Shown one piece after another: positions 33,834-41,206 of a stretch of 64,000 nt of DNA. This DNA comes from Corynebacterium timonense. GTDB taxonomy: Bacteria > Actinomycetota > Actinomycetes > Mycobacteriales > Mycobacteriaceae. Location: positions 744,001 to 808,000 of the forward strand of contig NZ_LT629765.1 in the NCBI RefSeq assembly GCF_900105305.1, in the 5' to 3' direction. The notes under the pieces are model-generated. The model saw nothing but the letters and a program-made list of their open reading frames with translations, was not told the origin of the DNA and did no database searches. Every line of letters begins with the position of its first letter. Within the stretch, counting starts at the first letter, position 1. Made by a program: the position numbers and the translations under genes.

Positions 33834-35011
33834 GAGCGCAGCGCGCCCGCGAGAGCGGCGGCGGTGAGCTCGACCTGCCAGCTGCGCGCGCCCTGGCGAG
33901 AGAGCTCGAGGGCGACCGCGTGGGTGTCGGCCCCGCCGCCGCGGTGGGTGGCCCACACGACCTCGCGCGCCACCGCGGGCTGCAGAAGGGTGTCCGGCTC
34001 CGTCCCGAGCGTCGCAGCGACCTCGCTGATAGCGTCGCGGGCGGCGTTGAGCGCCTCCCATGATTCGGGGTAAAACTGCTGCCACGCGCGCTTCCCGGGA
34101 GCGCCGTCGGACGCTGGGCGTGCGCGTTCTGGCCACGTGGCGGGGTCGGCGTCGAGCGCGTCGCGGATCACGCGGGACCACGCCTCGGCGGCCCCGCGAC
34201 GTCGGCGGGGGAAGCCGCTGGTGTGGGCGGTCTCCGCCGCGGAGCGGGGCTGGGTGCGCGCCAGCTCGACGAGGAGGCGGTTGGGGAGCACCCGGCCTGG
34301 GGCGGTGTCGGTGTCGCGAGCGTGGGCGTCGCGCGCCCGCCACAGGTGCTTTGCCACCTGGAGTTGCGCGGGAGAACGTAGCGCTGTCACCCCCTTGATG
34401 TCACGCCAGGTCTTCGGCGCGGGGGCGGGCCGCGCGCGGTGGCGCCGGACAAGGTCGGCGAACTCCTGCTCGGCGAATCCGAGAAAGCCGCGCGCGTCGA
34501 GGTATTCCGCCTGGGCCTCGGCCAGCTCGTTGAGGTAGGCAACGTCGAGCGCCGCGTATTCCTGCCAGGAACGCGGCAGCGGCACCGTCGACCAGTCCTC
34601 GCGCCCGTGGCCCTTTTCTAGGGTCACGCCGAGGAACCGCTCGACCATCGCCGCGAGGTTCGGGTGGCTGAAGCCGCCGAGGCGCCCGGCGAGCTCGGTG
34701 TCGAAGAGTGAGCCCGGAAACAACCCGAGCGCGGCCAGGCTGGGCAGGTCCTCGCCTGCGGCGTGGAGGATCCATTCTCCGCCGCCGAGGACGGGGGAGA
34801 AGATGTCGCGCACGGCCTCGCGGTGGCCCTCCGGCGCGATGAGAAAGGTGCCGGCGTCGCGGCGAAACACCTGGACGAGGAAGGCGCGGTCGTCGTAGCG
34901 GTAGGCCGAGGCGCGCTCGGTGTCGATAGCGAATGGGCCGCGTCCGCGGGCCAGGGCGCTGGCGGCGCGTCGATACGCGTGCGGGTCAGCGACGAGCTCG
35001 AAGGCGGGCAC
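33830..35011 (-). CDS. rnd: Ribonuclease D family 3'-5' exonuclease with HRDC domain
   Basis: A 393-residue RNase D-like protein for tRNA or stable RNA 3' processing. The DEDD residues are visible: [13 protein letters not shown] (Exo I), [27 protein letters not shown] (Exo II) and [17 protein letters not shown] (Exo III, DEDDy tyrosine). An HRDC domain follows (about residues 208-290: [19 protein letters not shown] helices). It lies 4 bp from, and on the same strand as, DUF3000, so the two are probably co-transcribed. The stop overlaps the dxs stop. Confidence 0.9.
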   Translation of the reverse strand: MPAFELVADPHAYRRAASALARGRGPFAIDTERASAYRYDDRAFLVQVFRRDAGTFLIAPEGHREAVRDIFSPVLGGGEWILHAAGEDLPSLAALGLFPGSLFDTELAGRLGGFSHPNLAAMVERFLGVTLEKGHGREDWSTVPLPRSWQEYAALDVAYLNELAEAQAEYLDARGFLGFAEQEFADLVRRHRARPAPAPKTWRDIKGVTALRSPAQLQVAKHLWRARDAHARDTDTAPGRVLPNRLLVELARTQPRSAAETAHTSGFPRRRRGAAEAWSRVIRDALDADPATWPERARPASDGAPGKRAWQQFYPESWEALNAARDAISEVAATLGTEPDTLLQPAVAREVVWATHRGGGADTHAVALELSRQGARSWQVELTAAALAGALRS

Positions 35012-35015
35012 CCGA

Positions 35016-35660
35016 CTAGCGGGCCCTGAGTTCGGCGACGTTGTCCGGCGGCAAGCCCGCGACGTGCGCGAGCACGTCGGCGAAGGCCTCGACGTGGCTG
35101 GTCAAGTCGATTCCCTCGGCGGTCCACGAGGCGCGCATTTCCAGCTGGTAGGCGCGAGGCGGGCCACCGATCTCGCCGTAGCGTACTGACGCGGTCGAGG
35201 TGACCGTGCCCCCCAGGTTGGTGTAGCCGGCGCCCGCGTCCGCGAGCGACTCGGTGAGCCACTGCCACGCGACGTCCGGCAGGAGGGGGTCGGAGGCGAC
35301 GGCGTCGTCCATGTCGGCCTGAATGTAGGCGACGAGGCGCATCGCGCCCTCCCACGCCTCCTCGGAGTCGGGGGAGTGCAGCAGGATGAGGCGGCCGAAG
35401 GCGTCACCCTCGGAATCCGTGGGCACGTGCGAGTTGAGGTCTCCCCTTTCAACTTCGAGACCGATCGCGTGGCTGAATGGCGCGGGGCGCTGCGGCGGGC
35501 GGATCTCGCCGAGGGTGATCTCGGAGCGCAGCCGCGCCGCGTGCATGGACTCCGCGGCGGCGGTGAACTCCGCCGGGGTGGCGTGACCCGGGCCGCTTTC
35601 CCCGGCGGCAGCCAGCCCGGGGTTGGAGGAGGGGGTGTCGGAGTGTGTCACGCCGTTCAC
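35016..35660 (-). CDS. DUF3000 domain-containing protein
   Basis: A 214-residue protein. FTAAAESMHAARLRSEITLGEIRPPQRPAPFSHAIGLEVE and GRLILLHSPDSEEAWEGAMRLVAYIQADMDDAVASDPLLP match the actinobacterial DUF3000 family, always found just upstream of RNase D and near hemQ. Function unknown. The ATG at 35660 or the GTG three codons in are both possible starts. It is divergent from hemQ. Confidence 0.85.
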   Translation of the reverse strand: MNGVTHSDTPSSNPGLAAAGESGPGHATPAEFTAAAESMHAARLRSEITLGEIRPPQRPAPFSHAIGLEVERGDLNSHVPTDSEGDAFGRLILLHSPDSEEAWEGAMRLVAYIQADMDDAVASDPLLPDVAWQWLTESLADAGAGYTNLGGTVTSTASVRYGEIGGPPRAYQLEMRASWTAEGIDLTSHVEAFADVLAHVAGLPPDNVAELRAR

Positions 35661-35752
35661 GGTAACCCACCCTCCCCGGGGGGCCGGGGAAGGCGCGCCG
35701 TGGGGCGAGCACGTGGCTAGGGAGTACAGTAGATTCAGACTTTAGTTTGATA

Positions 35753-35766
35753 CACCCCGCGGGGTG
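35753..35766. repeat. 14-bp perfect palindrome upstream of hemQ
   Basis: CACCCCGCGGGGTG is a perfect inverted repeat 17 bp before the hemQ ATG. It lies downstream of a plausible TACAGT -10 box at 35725, so it falls in the 5' leader and could be an operator or an RNA hairpin near the ribosome-binding site. Confidence 0.5.
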
Positions 35767-35783
35767 GGAAAGGTTGGTCTGGC

Positions 35784-36515
35784 ATGGCTGAAAACGCGGA
35801 GCACGCTGGTAACGCCGGCGACATCGACTACGAGGCACTGAACAAGGTGCAGCGCTACACCCAATGGGTCACCTTCCGCGCAATCCCGGGGGCGCTGGGC
35901 ACCGAGCGCTCGGAGATCACCGCGCAGGCGCAGCGCTTCTTCGCGGACCTTGAGGCGGCCGGCGAGGTCACCGTGCGCGGCATTTACGACGTGACCGGCA
36001 CGCGCCCCGAGTCCGACTTCATGATCTGGTGGCACGCGGAGAACTTCGAGCAGATTCAGAAGGCGCTGGCGGATTTCCGCCGGGAGACCACCCTCGGCCA
36101 AGTCGTCGAGCTCGGGTGGATCGGCAACGGCCTGCACCGCCCGGCGGAGTTCAACAAGGCGCACCTGCCGGCCTTCATCATGGGCGAGCAGCCCCAGGAG
36201 TGGATCACGGTCTACCCGTTCGTGCGCTCCTACGACTGGTACATCCTGCCGCCGGAGGACCGCCGCCGCATCCTCGCCGAGCACGGCCGTGCCGCGGCCG
36301 ACCACGGCGACGTGCGCGCCAACACCGTCGCCTCTTTCGCCCTCGGCGACTACGAGTGGATGCTCGCCTTCGAGGCCGCAGAGCTTGCCCGCATCGAAGA
36401 CCTGATGCACAAGATGCGCTACACGGAGGCCCGCCTGCACGTGCGAGAAGAGGTGCCGTTCCAGACCGGCCGCCGCGTGGCGGATATCGGCGACATCATC
36501 GCTGTTCTGCCCTAA
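35784..36515 (+). CDS. hemQ: Coproheme decarboxylase HemQ (chlorite dismutase-like)
   Basis: A 243-residue ChdC/HemQ, which converts coproheme III to heme b using peroxide, the last step of the coproporphyrin-dependent heme pathway used by Actinobacteria and Firmicutes. Two ferredoxin-like repeats are present. The reactive tyrosine region reads YPFVRSYDWYILP and the distal segment NTVASFALGDYEWMLAFEA matches the family. It starts at ATG 35784 with AAAGG upstream. The order DUF3000-hemQ-msrB is the corynebacterial one. Confidence 0.93.
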   Translation: MAENAEHAGNAGDIDYEALNKVQRYTQWVTFRAIPGALGTERSEITAQAQRFFADLEAAGEVTVRGIYDVTGTRPESDFMIWWHAENFEQIQKALADFRRETTLGQVVELGWIGNGLHRPAEFNKAHLPAFIMGEQPQEWITVYPFVRSYDWYILPPEDRRRILAEHGRAAADHGDVRANTVASFALGDYEWMLAFEAAELARIEDLMHKMRYTEARLHVREEVPFQTGRRVADIGDIIAVLP

Positions 36516-36560
36516 AGGCGTATCGGCCCCCCGGCACCGCACGGGATCGGTGAGCCTGTG

Positions 36561-36983
36561 CTACTCCTCGACCGGCTTCTCCTCCAGAGTCAGCGAGATG
36601 GAGTTGATGCAATAGCGCAGGTCGGTCGGGGTGTCGTAGCCCTCGCCCGCGAAGACGTGGCCGAGGTGGGAGTGACAGTTCGCGCACAGGACCTCGGTGC
36701 GCACCATGCCGTAGGAGTGGTCCTCGCGTTCAATCACGGAGTCGCCGGCGAGCGGGGTGAAAAACGTCGGCCAGCCGCAGTGCGAGGGGAACTTCTCGGT
36801 CGAACGGAACAGCTCGGCGTTGCAGGCGCGGCAGCGGTAGATGCCCTCGGTGGTGGTGTTCGTGTACTCGCCAATGCCGGGGCGCTCCGTGCCAGCCTCG
36901 CGCAGGACGTGATACTCCTCTGGCGAGAGCTTTTCGCGCCATTGCGTATCGGTATAGTCCTTAAAGTTCGAGGGATCGAGCAT
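36561..36983 (-). CDS. msrB: Peptide-methionine (R)-S-oxide reductase MsrB
   Basis: A 140-residue MsrB that reduces methionine-R-sulfoxide in damaged proteins. Zinc is bound by Cys51/Cys54 (CRAC) and Cys100/Cys103 (CANC). The catalytic Cys125 is in RYCINSISL, and Cys69 in HCGWPTFF is in a position to recycle it. Its start overlaps the end of aftC by 23 bp, so translation is coupled to the upstream gene. Confidence 0.97.
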   Translation of the reverse strand: MLDPSNFKDYTDTQWREKLSPEEYHVLREAGTERPGIGEYTNTTTEGIYRCRACNAELFRSTEKFPSHCGWPTFFTPLAGDSVIEREDHSYGMVRTEVLCANCHSHLGHVFAGEGYDTPTDLRYCINSISLTLEEKPVEE

Positions 36984-38223
36984 GAGCGGCCCTTTCTGTG
37001 TCGGTTTCGCGTGCGGGGGCGGTGGCCGCGGTAGCCGCGGTGGCCACGGCCCACGCAGCGACAGAGAGTATGAAAATTGCCCACCCGGCTGTGGGGAGGA
37101 ACGTCCCCAGCCACACCCCGAGGTCGGGGAATCGCGGGCTCTCCCAGCGCAACGGAGATAGGCACAGAATAATTCCCACCCACGTCGCCGAGAAGTGCAT
37201 CGGGCTGACTCGGCCCAGCACGGTGAAGATCGCGGGGAACAGCATCATCGAGTAGTAGGCCTGGCCCAGCGAGGACAACAGGCAAACACCCGCGATGAGC
37301 AGGCTCGAGCTTGTCGACGCCCACATGAAGCCCTCCGACCATCGGAAGCGAGCCAGGGCGACGAGCGCGGCGACGACGGCGGCGGCACAGAGAATAAAAA
37401 GAATGGCGTGCAGCCAACCGGGCGCCCCGAAATAGACGGCGAAGCCGGCGAGCGAGGAGTTGGCGTAGTCGCGCGTCTGCCCGAGGTAGGGCACAAGCCG
37501 GTCGACGTAGTCGCCGGTTCCCGGGGTCACGGGCCAGGCGACGACGTTGAACAGAAGAGGCACGGCGACGCCCGCTGCGAGGGCACGCCAGTGCAGCCGC
37601 ATGAGCGGCAGCACAAGCAGCGGTGCGAACATGGGCTTGATAAGCACACACAGCCCGAGGACGATGCCGGCGATCCACTCCCGCCGGTTTAACAACGCCC
37701 AGAGAAACGCCACGAGCCCGAGTAAGAGAATGCCGTTGATGTTGGCAAAGACGAGGGTGTTGGTGACGGCCTCGGTGGCGAAGCCGAGCGCGAGTGCGAC
37801 CGGAAAGACGGTGTGGCTGAGCGTGAATCCCGCCATCCGCGTCAGCCACGCCAGTGCAAGGATGATGGCGACCGCGTTGGCCAGCACGAACAGGGGGCGC
37901 ACCGCCTCGGGGGTGGGGGACAGGCCGAGCGGTGACAGCAGCAGCGTGGCGCCGGGGCTGTAGAGGTAATGCGGGTCGACGTGGTGGTAGACCTCGTTGT
38001 AGACGGGCACGCGCTCGACGAAGCGGCGGGCGGCGGACCACACGGTGGTGAAATCGTCGGTCACCGAGCCCGCCCAGGCGAGGACCACGAGGCGGTGGGC
38101 GATAAGGAGCGCCGCGAGCGGCCAAGCGGCGGCGTTTCCTGCGGCGATGCCGCGCCGCCGCGGGGGCGCGGTGGGAAGCGGGGCCGGGGCGGTCCAGATC
38201 GTCTCGAGTCGGCTCGTTGTCAC
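36961..38223 (-). CDS. aftC: GT87/DUF2029 glycosyltransferase, AftC-type arabinofuranosyltransferase
   Basis: A polytopic GT-C enzyme of about 420 residues that uses polyprenyl-phosphate sugars outside the membrane. About ten hydrophobic segments are visible. An aspartate-rich first periplasmic loop (GSVTDDFTTVWSAARRF) and YHHVDPHYLYSPGATLLLSPLG are typical of the family. Position between msrB and a RibD-like gene matches the C. glutamicum AftC locus, where the enzyme branches arabinan with alpha-1,3 links. I chose GTG 38223, seven bases after TACGGT, four bases past the end of the upstream gene; the open frame upstream shows no homology. An alternative is a mannosyltransferase of the same superfamily. 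Confidence 0.85.
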   Translation of the reverse strand: MTTSRLETIWTAPAPLPTAPPRRRGIAAGNAAAWPLAALLIAHRLVVLAWAGSVTDDFTTVWSAARRFVERVPVYNEVYHHVDPHYLYSPGATLLLSPLGLSPTPEAVRPLFVLANAVAIILALAWLTRMAGFTLSHTVFPVALALGFATEAVTNTLVFANINGILLLGLVAFLWALLNRREWIAGIVLGLCVLIKPMFAPLLVLPLMRLHWRALAAGVAVPLLFNVVAWPVTPGTGDYVDRLVPYLGQTRDYANSSLAGFAVYFGAPGWLHAILFILCAAAVVAALVALARFRWSEGFMWASTSSSLLIAGVCLLSSLGQAYYSMMLFPAIFTVLGRVSPMHFSATWVGIILCLSPLRWESPRFPDLGVWLGTFLPTAGWAIFILSVAAWAVATAATAATAPARETDTERAAHARSLEL

Positions 38224-38227
38224 GTGA

Positions 38228-38878
38228 CTAACCGTACCGGTAGCGGCAAAACAGCATGGAATCTCGCTCCCACTCGGCGGCCTCGAGGGTGAAGCGGTGG
38301 GTGTCCGTGGAGTCGAGGGACAGCCCCGCCGGGCCATCCTCGCCGCTGAGGGAGGGGTCGACGGTGAGATGGAGGACGTCGACAAGCCCCGCCGAGAAAA
38401 GGGCCGCGTACAGGGAAGGCCCGCCCTCGCAGCTGATGCGGGTGTAGCCCAGCGAGCGCACGGCATCGACGACCTCGTGGGCGGAGCCGGAGCCGGTGGG
38501 GATCAAGCGGGCGCCGGCGGAGCGGAGGGCCTCGCGGCGGGGCGCGAGGGAGGCGTCGTCAAGCGAGTGCGCGGGCGTGGCGACGGCGACGGTGCCGTTG
38601 AAGAGGTCGCTCGACGGGTCGAGGTCGAGGGAGCCACTGACGATAACTGTCGGCGTGTCGGAGGAGCCGTATCCTTCGGCGCGGACGGTGCCGGCGCCGA
38701 CGAGGACGCAATCTGCCCACTCGCGCACGCCGAGGAGAAGGGCGTGGTCGGTGTCGTTGCCGAGCGCGCCGGAGGTGCCGCGGCGGGTGAACGCGCCGAA
38801 GATGGTGGTGGCGGTAACCGCGCGCAGCTCGGGCTGGCCGGCGGGCAGGGTCGGGCCGATGAGCGTGGAAATGTCCAT
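38228..38878 (-). CDS. Pyrimidine reductase family protein (RibD C-terminal-like)
   Basis: A 216-residue dihydrofolate-reductase-fold protein of the RibD C-terminal family. VTATTIFGAFTRRG near the N-terminus, CVLVGAGTVRAEGYG and ISCEGGPSLYAALFSAGLVDVLHLTV are the NADPH and substrate motifs. It may reduce a pyrimidine of riboflavin biosynthesis or another pterin-like substrate; no deaminase domain is attached. aftC follows after 4 bp and msrB after that, one operon. The tRNA cluster begins upstream of it. Confidence 0.82.
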   Translation of the reverse strand: MDISTLIGPTLPAGQPELRAVTATTIFGAFTRRGTSGALGNDTDHALLLGVREWADCVLVGAGTVRAEGYGSSDTPTVIVSGSLDLDPSSDLFNGTVAVATPAHSLDDASLAPRREALRSAGARLIPTGSGSAHEVVDAVRSLGYTRISCEGGPSLYAALFSAGLVDVLHLTVDPSLSGEDGPAGLSLDSTDTHRFTLEAAEWERDSMLFCRYRYG

Positions 38879-38891
38879 GCCGCAACGCTAA

Positions 38892-38922
38892 CAGCCCCGG
38901 ACCGTTGAGGGTCCAGGGCTGC
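38892..38922 (-). terminator. Candidate terminator of the tRNA operon
   Basis: CCCGGACC and GGGTCCAGGG arms form a 10-11 bp stem with one mismatch and a short loop, just beyond the last tRNA-Gly on the minus strand. The U-tract is poor, so termination may need Rho. Confidence 0.4.
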
Positions 38923-38931
38923 GGCCGATGG

Positions 38932-39004
38932 AGCGGATGACGAGACTCGAACTCGCGACCCTCACCTTGGCAAGGTGATGCGCTACCAACTGCGCTACAT
39001 CCGC
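38932..39004 (-). tRNA. tRNA-Gly(GCC), copy 1
   Basis: The minus strand folds as a cloverleaf: acceptor GCGGATG with CATCCGC, anticodon loop CTTGCCA giving GCC, and TTCGAGTC T-loop. An encoded CCA lies at 38929-38931. Last gene of a six-tRNA minus-strand operon. Confidence 0.95.
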
Positions 39005-39038
39005 ACTCACTGTGTGTGTCGAGGGCAGTGACCCCCTG

Positions 39039-39110
39039 TGCGCGATACTGGGATTGAACCAGTGACCTCTTCCGTGTCAGGGAAGCGCTCTCCCGCTGAG
39101 CTAATCGCGC
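39039..39110 (-). tRNA. tRNA-Val(GAC), copy 1
   Basis: Minus strand: acceptor GCGCGAT pairs perfectly with ATCGCGC, anticodon stem CTTCC/GGAAG with loop reading GAC, T-loop GGTTCAATCC. CCA is not encoded. Compare with copy 2, which has a stem mismatch. Confidence 0.95.
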
Positions 39111-39129
39111 GGGAAGCCTGATGGCTTGG

Positions 39130-39200
39130 AGGTGGATACGGGAATCGAACCCGTGTACACGGTTTTGCAGACCGTTGCCTAACCACTCGACCAATCCACC
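39130..39200 (-). tRNA. tRNA-Cys(GCA)
   Basis: Minus strand: acceptor GGTGGAT/ATCCACC, anticodon GCA in loop CTGCAAA, T-loop GGTTCGATTCC, with CCA encoded at 39127-39129. It sits between the two Gly-Val units. Confidence 0.95.
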
Positions 39201-39259
39201 GTGGAGTTACCTCCAAAGTACCCGGCCCGGCCGGCACATACCCGCCGCCATGTACTTGG

Positions 39260-39332
39260 AGCGGATGACGAGACTCGAACTCGCGACCCTCACCTTGGCA
39301 AGGTGATGCGCTACCAACTGCGCTACATCCGC
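39260..39332 (-). tRNA. tRNA-Gly(GCC), copy 2
   Basis: Identical in sequence to copy 1 over the mature tRNA, including the encoded CCA (39257-39259). Part of the duplicated Gly-Val unit. Confidence 0.95.
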
Positions 39333-39368
39333 ACTCACTATGTTGTTGTACGAGGGAGTGACCCTCTG

Positions 39369-39440
39369 TGCGCGATACTGGGATTGAACCAGTGACCTCT
39401 TCCGTGTCAGGGAAGCGCTCTCCCGCTGAGCTAAACGCGC
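39369..39440 (-). tRNA. tRNA-Val(GAC), copy 2, acceptor-stem variant
   Basis: As copy 1 except that the 5' acceptor strand is GCGCGTT instead of GCGCGAT while the 3' strand remains ATCGCGC, so position 6 faces position 67 as U-U. The rest of the cloverleaf, including anticodon GAC, is unchanged. It may still be functional, but is less stable. Confidence 0.88.
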
Positions 39441-39462
39441 GAGCAGGTTCCGGAGAACCTGG

Positions 39463-39535
39463 AGCGGATGACGAGACTCGAACTCGCGACCCTCACCTTG
39501 GCAAGGTGATGCGCTACCAACTGCGCTACATCCGC
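39463..39535 (-). tRNA. tRNA-Gly(GCC), copy 3
   Basis: Third identical tRNA-Gly(GCC), with CCA encoded at 39460-39462. It is the promoter-proximal member of the minus-strand tRNA operon. Confidence 0.95.
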
Positions 39536-39588
39536 ATGCACTCTGTAGGCGCCGCCGCGCGGCTGCGCTGCTTTGTGCGAGACTAAAC

Positions 39589-39616
39589 ATTATCCTCTGC
39601 CTGCCCACGAGTCCAA
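39589..39616 (-). promoter_or_regulatory. Promoter of the six-tRNA operon
   Basis: On the minus strand TTGGAC (39616-39611) and GATAAT (39594-39589) are separated by 16 bp and lie just upstream of tRNA-Gly copy 3. These are strong -35 and -10 matches. The stretch 39541-39786 contains no gene. Confidence 0.6.
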
Positions 39617-39766
39617 ATCGGAAGGTCAGGGGCGCAAAATGACCCACGCGGGCACGCTGGGGAGCGCGCTGAATGGCAGCTGTGTTGTTTGTTGCGTCCG
39701 CGTGGTTTTTTGCGGGCACTAAAACGGCCGCCTGCCTGCGGATTAGTCGACGGGCACCCCGGCGTG

Positions 39767-39772
39767 TAAAGT
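39767..39772 (+). promoter_or_regulatory. -10 box of tRNA-Val(CAC)
   Basis: TAAAGT, preceded by TG at the -14/-15 position, ends 14 bp before the mature tRNA-Val 5' end, a typical distance for a tRNA promoter. Confidence 0.45.
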
Positions 39773-39786
39773 TCCAACACAGCACC

Positions 39787-39858
39787 GGTCCTATGGCTCA
39801 GTGGAAGAGCGTTCCGTTCACACCGGAAAGGTCGCTGGTTCGAACCCAGCTAGGACCA
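39787..39858 (+). tRNA. tRNA-Val(CAC)
   Basis: Plus strand: acceptor GGTCCTA/TAGGACC, D-arm GCTCAGTGGAAGAGC, anticodon stem TTCCG/CGGAA with loop TTCACAC giving CAC, T-loop GGTTCGAACCC. CCA is not encoded. It is immediately followed by a terminator and then the insertion-sequence island. Confidence 0.95.
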
Positions 39859-39864
39859 CAAAAA

Positions 39865-39910
39865 CGACCCGCCCAGGGCGTGATTGCGGTCACGCTCGTG
39901 GGCGGGTTTC
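39865..39910 (+). terminator. Rho-independent-type terminator after tRNA-Val(CAC)
   Basis: ACCCGCCCA (39867-39875) pairs perfectly with TGGGCGGGT (39899-39907), followed by TT. A second internal hairpin, GCGTGA/TCACGC, lies in the loop, making a branched structure. Confidence 0.75.
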
Positions 39911-39929
39911 GTGTTGTGGGGGCATCTGC

Positions 39930-39934
39930 GCCAC
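39930..39934. repeat. Target duplication of the outer IS, left copy
   Basis: GCCAC abuts the left inverted repeat at 39935 and recurs at 45108-45112 against the right repeat. Confidence 0.7.
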
Positions 39935-39980
39935 GGGTTAAGGGTCAAAATGTGTGTCTGGTGTCGGCGTGTCGCGGGGG

Positions 39981-40937
39981 TTAGATGTGGCCTTTTTGGA
40001 TGCCGATTGAGTGGGTGTAGTTGGTGTCGATAGCGTTGTCGTAGAGGGCTGGTCGTCCTGTTTCGTGGTCGGCGTGGTTCTCGTTGTGGGTCAGGGTTGA
40101 AGCTTTGGCGAGTTGGTCCTGACCCCAGTTGGACTGTCTGGCGATCTCGACTGGGTCGTCAGGCAGTTCTGTTTTCAGGTAAAGCCACCAGTCGAGCATC
40201 CGGCGTTGATGCTCACCGGATCTGCCGCGGTGGGTGCGGGCAAGCAGTTTCAGCTGGGCGTTGATCCCGCCTTCAAGACTGTTAGTCGTCGGTTTGATCC
40301 GCCCGGGGTTGATCACACCAGCGGGTGGGGCGAGGTAGACAAACAACAAGTTGTTGCGCCACAGGTGGTTGAGGCTGTTGTAGGCCTTGCGGGTGCGCTC
40401 ATGCGTCCACGACCAGGTGCGTTGTTTCGTCAATGGGTCGGTTGTCCACGTTTTCTGGTTCATCCAGTCGCGGTAGATAGTGCCGTATTCGTGGAGCTTG
40501 GCACCCCACGCGGCCGCCTCATCAAGATCGGTGATCTTCGTGAGGTTAAGCGCGAGATGGTAGATCGCTCGTCCAGCATCCGTGCGCGGGCGGGAGGTGG
40601 TGTAGCGGCGTACCACGCGTTGGGCGTGGACAAGGCAGCGTTGGATCTTGGTGTTAGGCCAGCACTTTTTGATCGCGCTGGCTGCGCCTTGTCCACCGTC
40701 GATCACGGCGATCAGGGGCGCGGGGATGCGTTCACACAGTTGCTGGTAGTCGCGGGTGGTTTCGTGTGTGCACCAGTGCCAGGCGATGACGTGATCCAAG
40801 GTGGCGGCAACGATGAGACATCCGCCAGCGGTGTAGGTGCCGTCGATGAACACCTGGTCGTATACCCGCCCGGTATGCGCGAGTGTGGGATCGGGCACAT
40901 CAATGAGCCAGCACCACGAAAACCGCCGTTTCATGGT
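39981..40937 (-). pseudogene. IS1249-like transposase, C-terminal part (split by insertion)
   Basis: An open stretch of 317 residues from KRRFSWCWLIDVPDP to SIGIQKGHI. It carries the DDE-type/MULE-like core: VYDQVFIDGTYTAGGCLIVAATLDHVIAWHWC (first Asp), LIAVIDGGQGAASAIKKCWP (second Asp) and NSLEGGINAQLK (Glu). The ATG at its head is accidental, formed where the IS21-like element entered. The N-terminal part lies 3.8 kb away at 44718-44946. The protein is not expected to be active in this form. Confidence 0.88.
40931..40937. repeat. Target duplication of the IS21-like element, left copy
   Basis: TCATGGT; the second copy is at 44718-44724. The duplication lies in the IS1249-like transposase gene. 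Confidence 0.8.
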
Positions 40938-41080
40938 TGTTGCGACCGGCTATTTGGTAGCAGCGTCGTGACTTTCCGGTAGCGCTTCAGTGAGTATCCG
41001 GTAGCAGCTCACAGCGCTCAAGGTGATACTTCCGGTAGCCGCACCACTCGGGTGCGGCTCGTACTGGAAGGAGTCCGCTT

Positions 41081-41206
41081 ATGACGGATTACCGTGCGGT
41101 GATGACGCTGCTGATTCGGCAGCGTTCTTACCGCCAGATTGAACACCAGCTCGGATGCTCGCACCGCGCGATTTCACGAGCGAACCAAGCACTGCGAAGC
41201 TTGGTC
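41081..41206 (+). pseudogene. istA remnant, N-terminal fragment
   Basis: MTDYRAVMTLLIRQRSYRQIEHQLGCSHRAIS is the N-terminal HTH of an IS21 IstA transposase. It is interrupted by the IS256-family element at about 41207. The frame then resumes one base out of phase at 42662 as LTTVEQVAALTDDELDEIF, and ends where the IS3 element begins at 42746. The DDE catalytic domain is absent, so it is inactive. Confidence 0.82.

Noticed and set aside
38929..39535. Possible CRISPR-like array
   Set aside because: The regular repeats are mature tRNA genes (Gly and Val) with cloverleaf structure, not short palindromic repeats with unique spacers.
39673..39984. Plus-strand ORF of 103 codons over tRNA-Val(CAC)
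   Set aside because: It reads through the tRNA, its terminator and the left inverted repeat of the outer IS.
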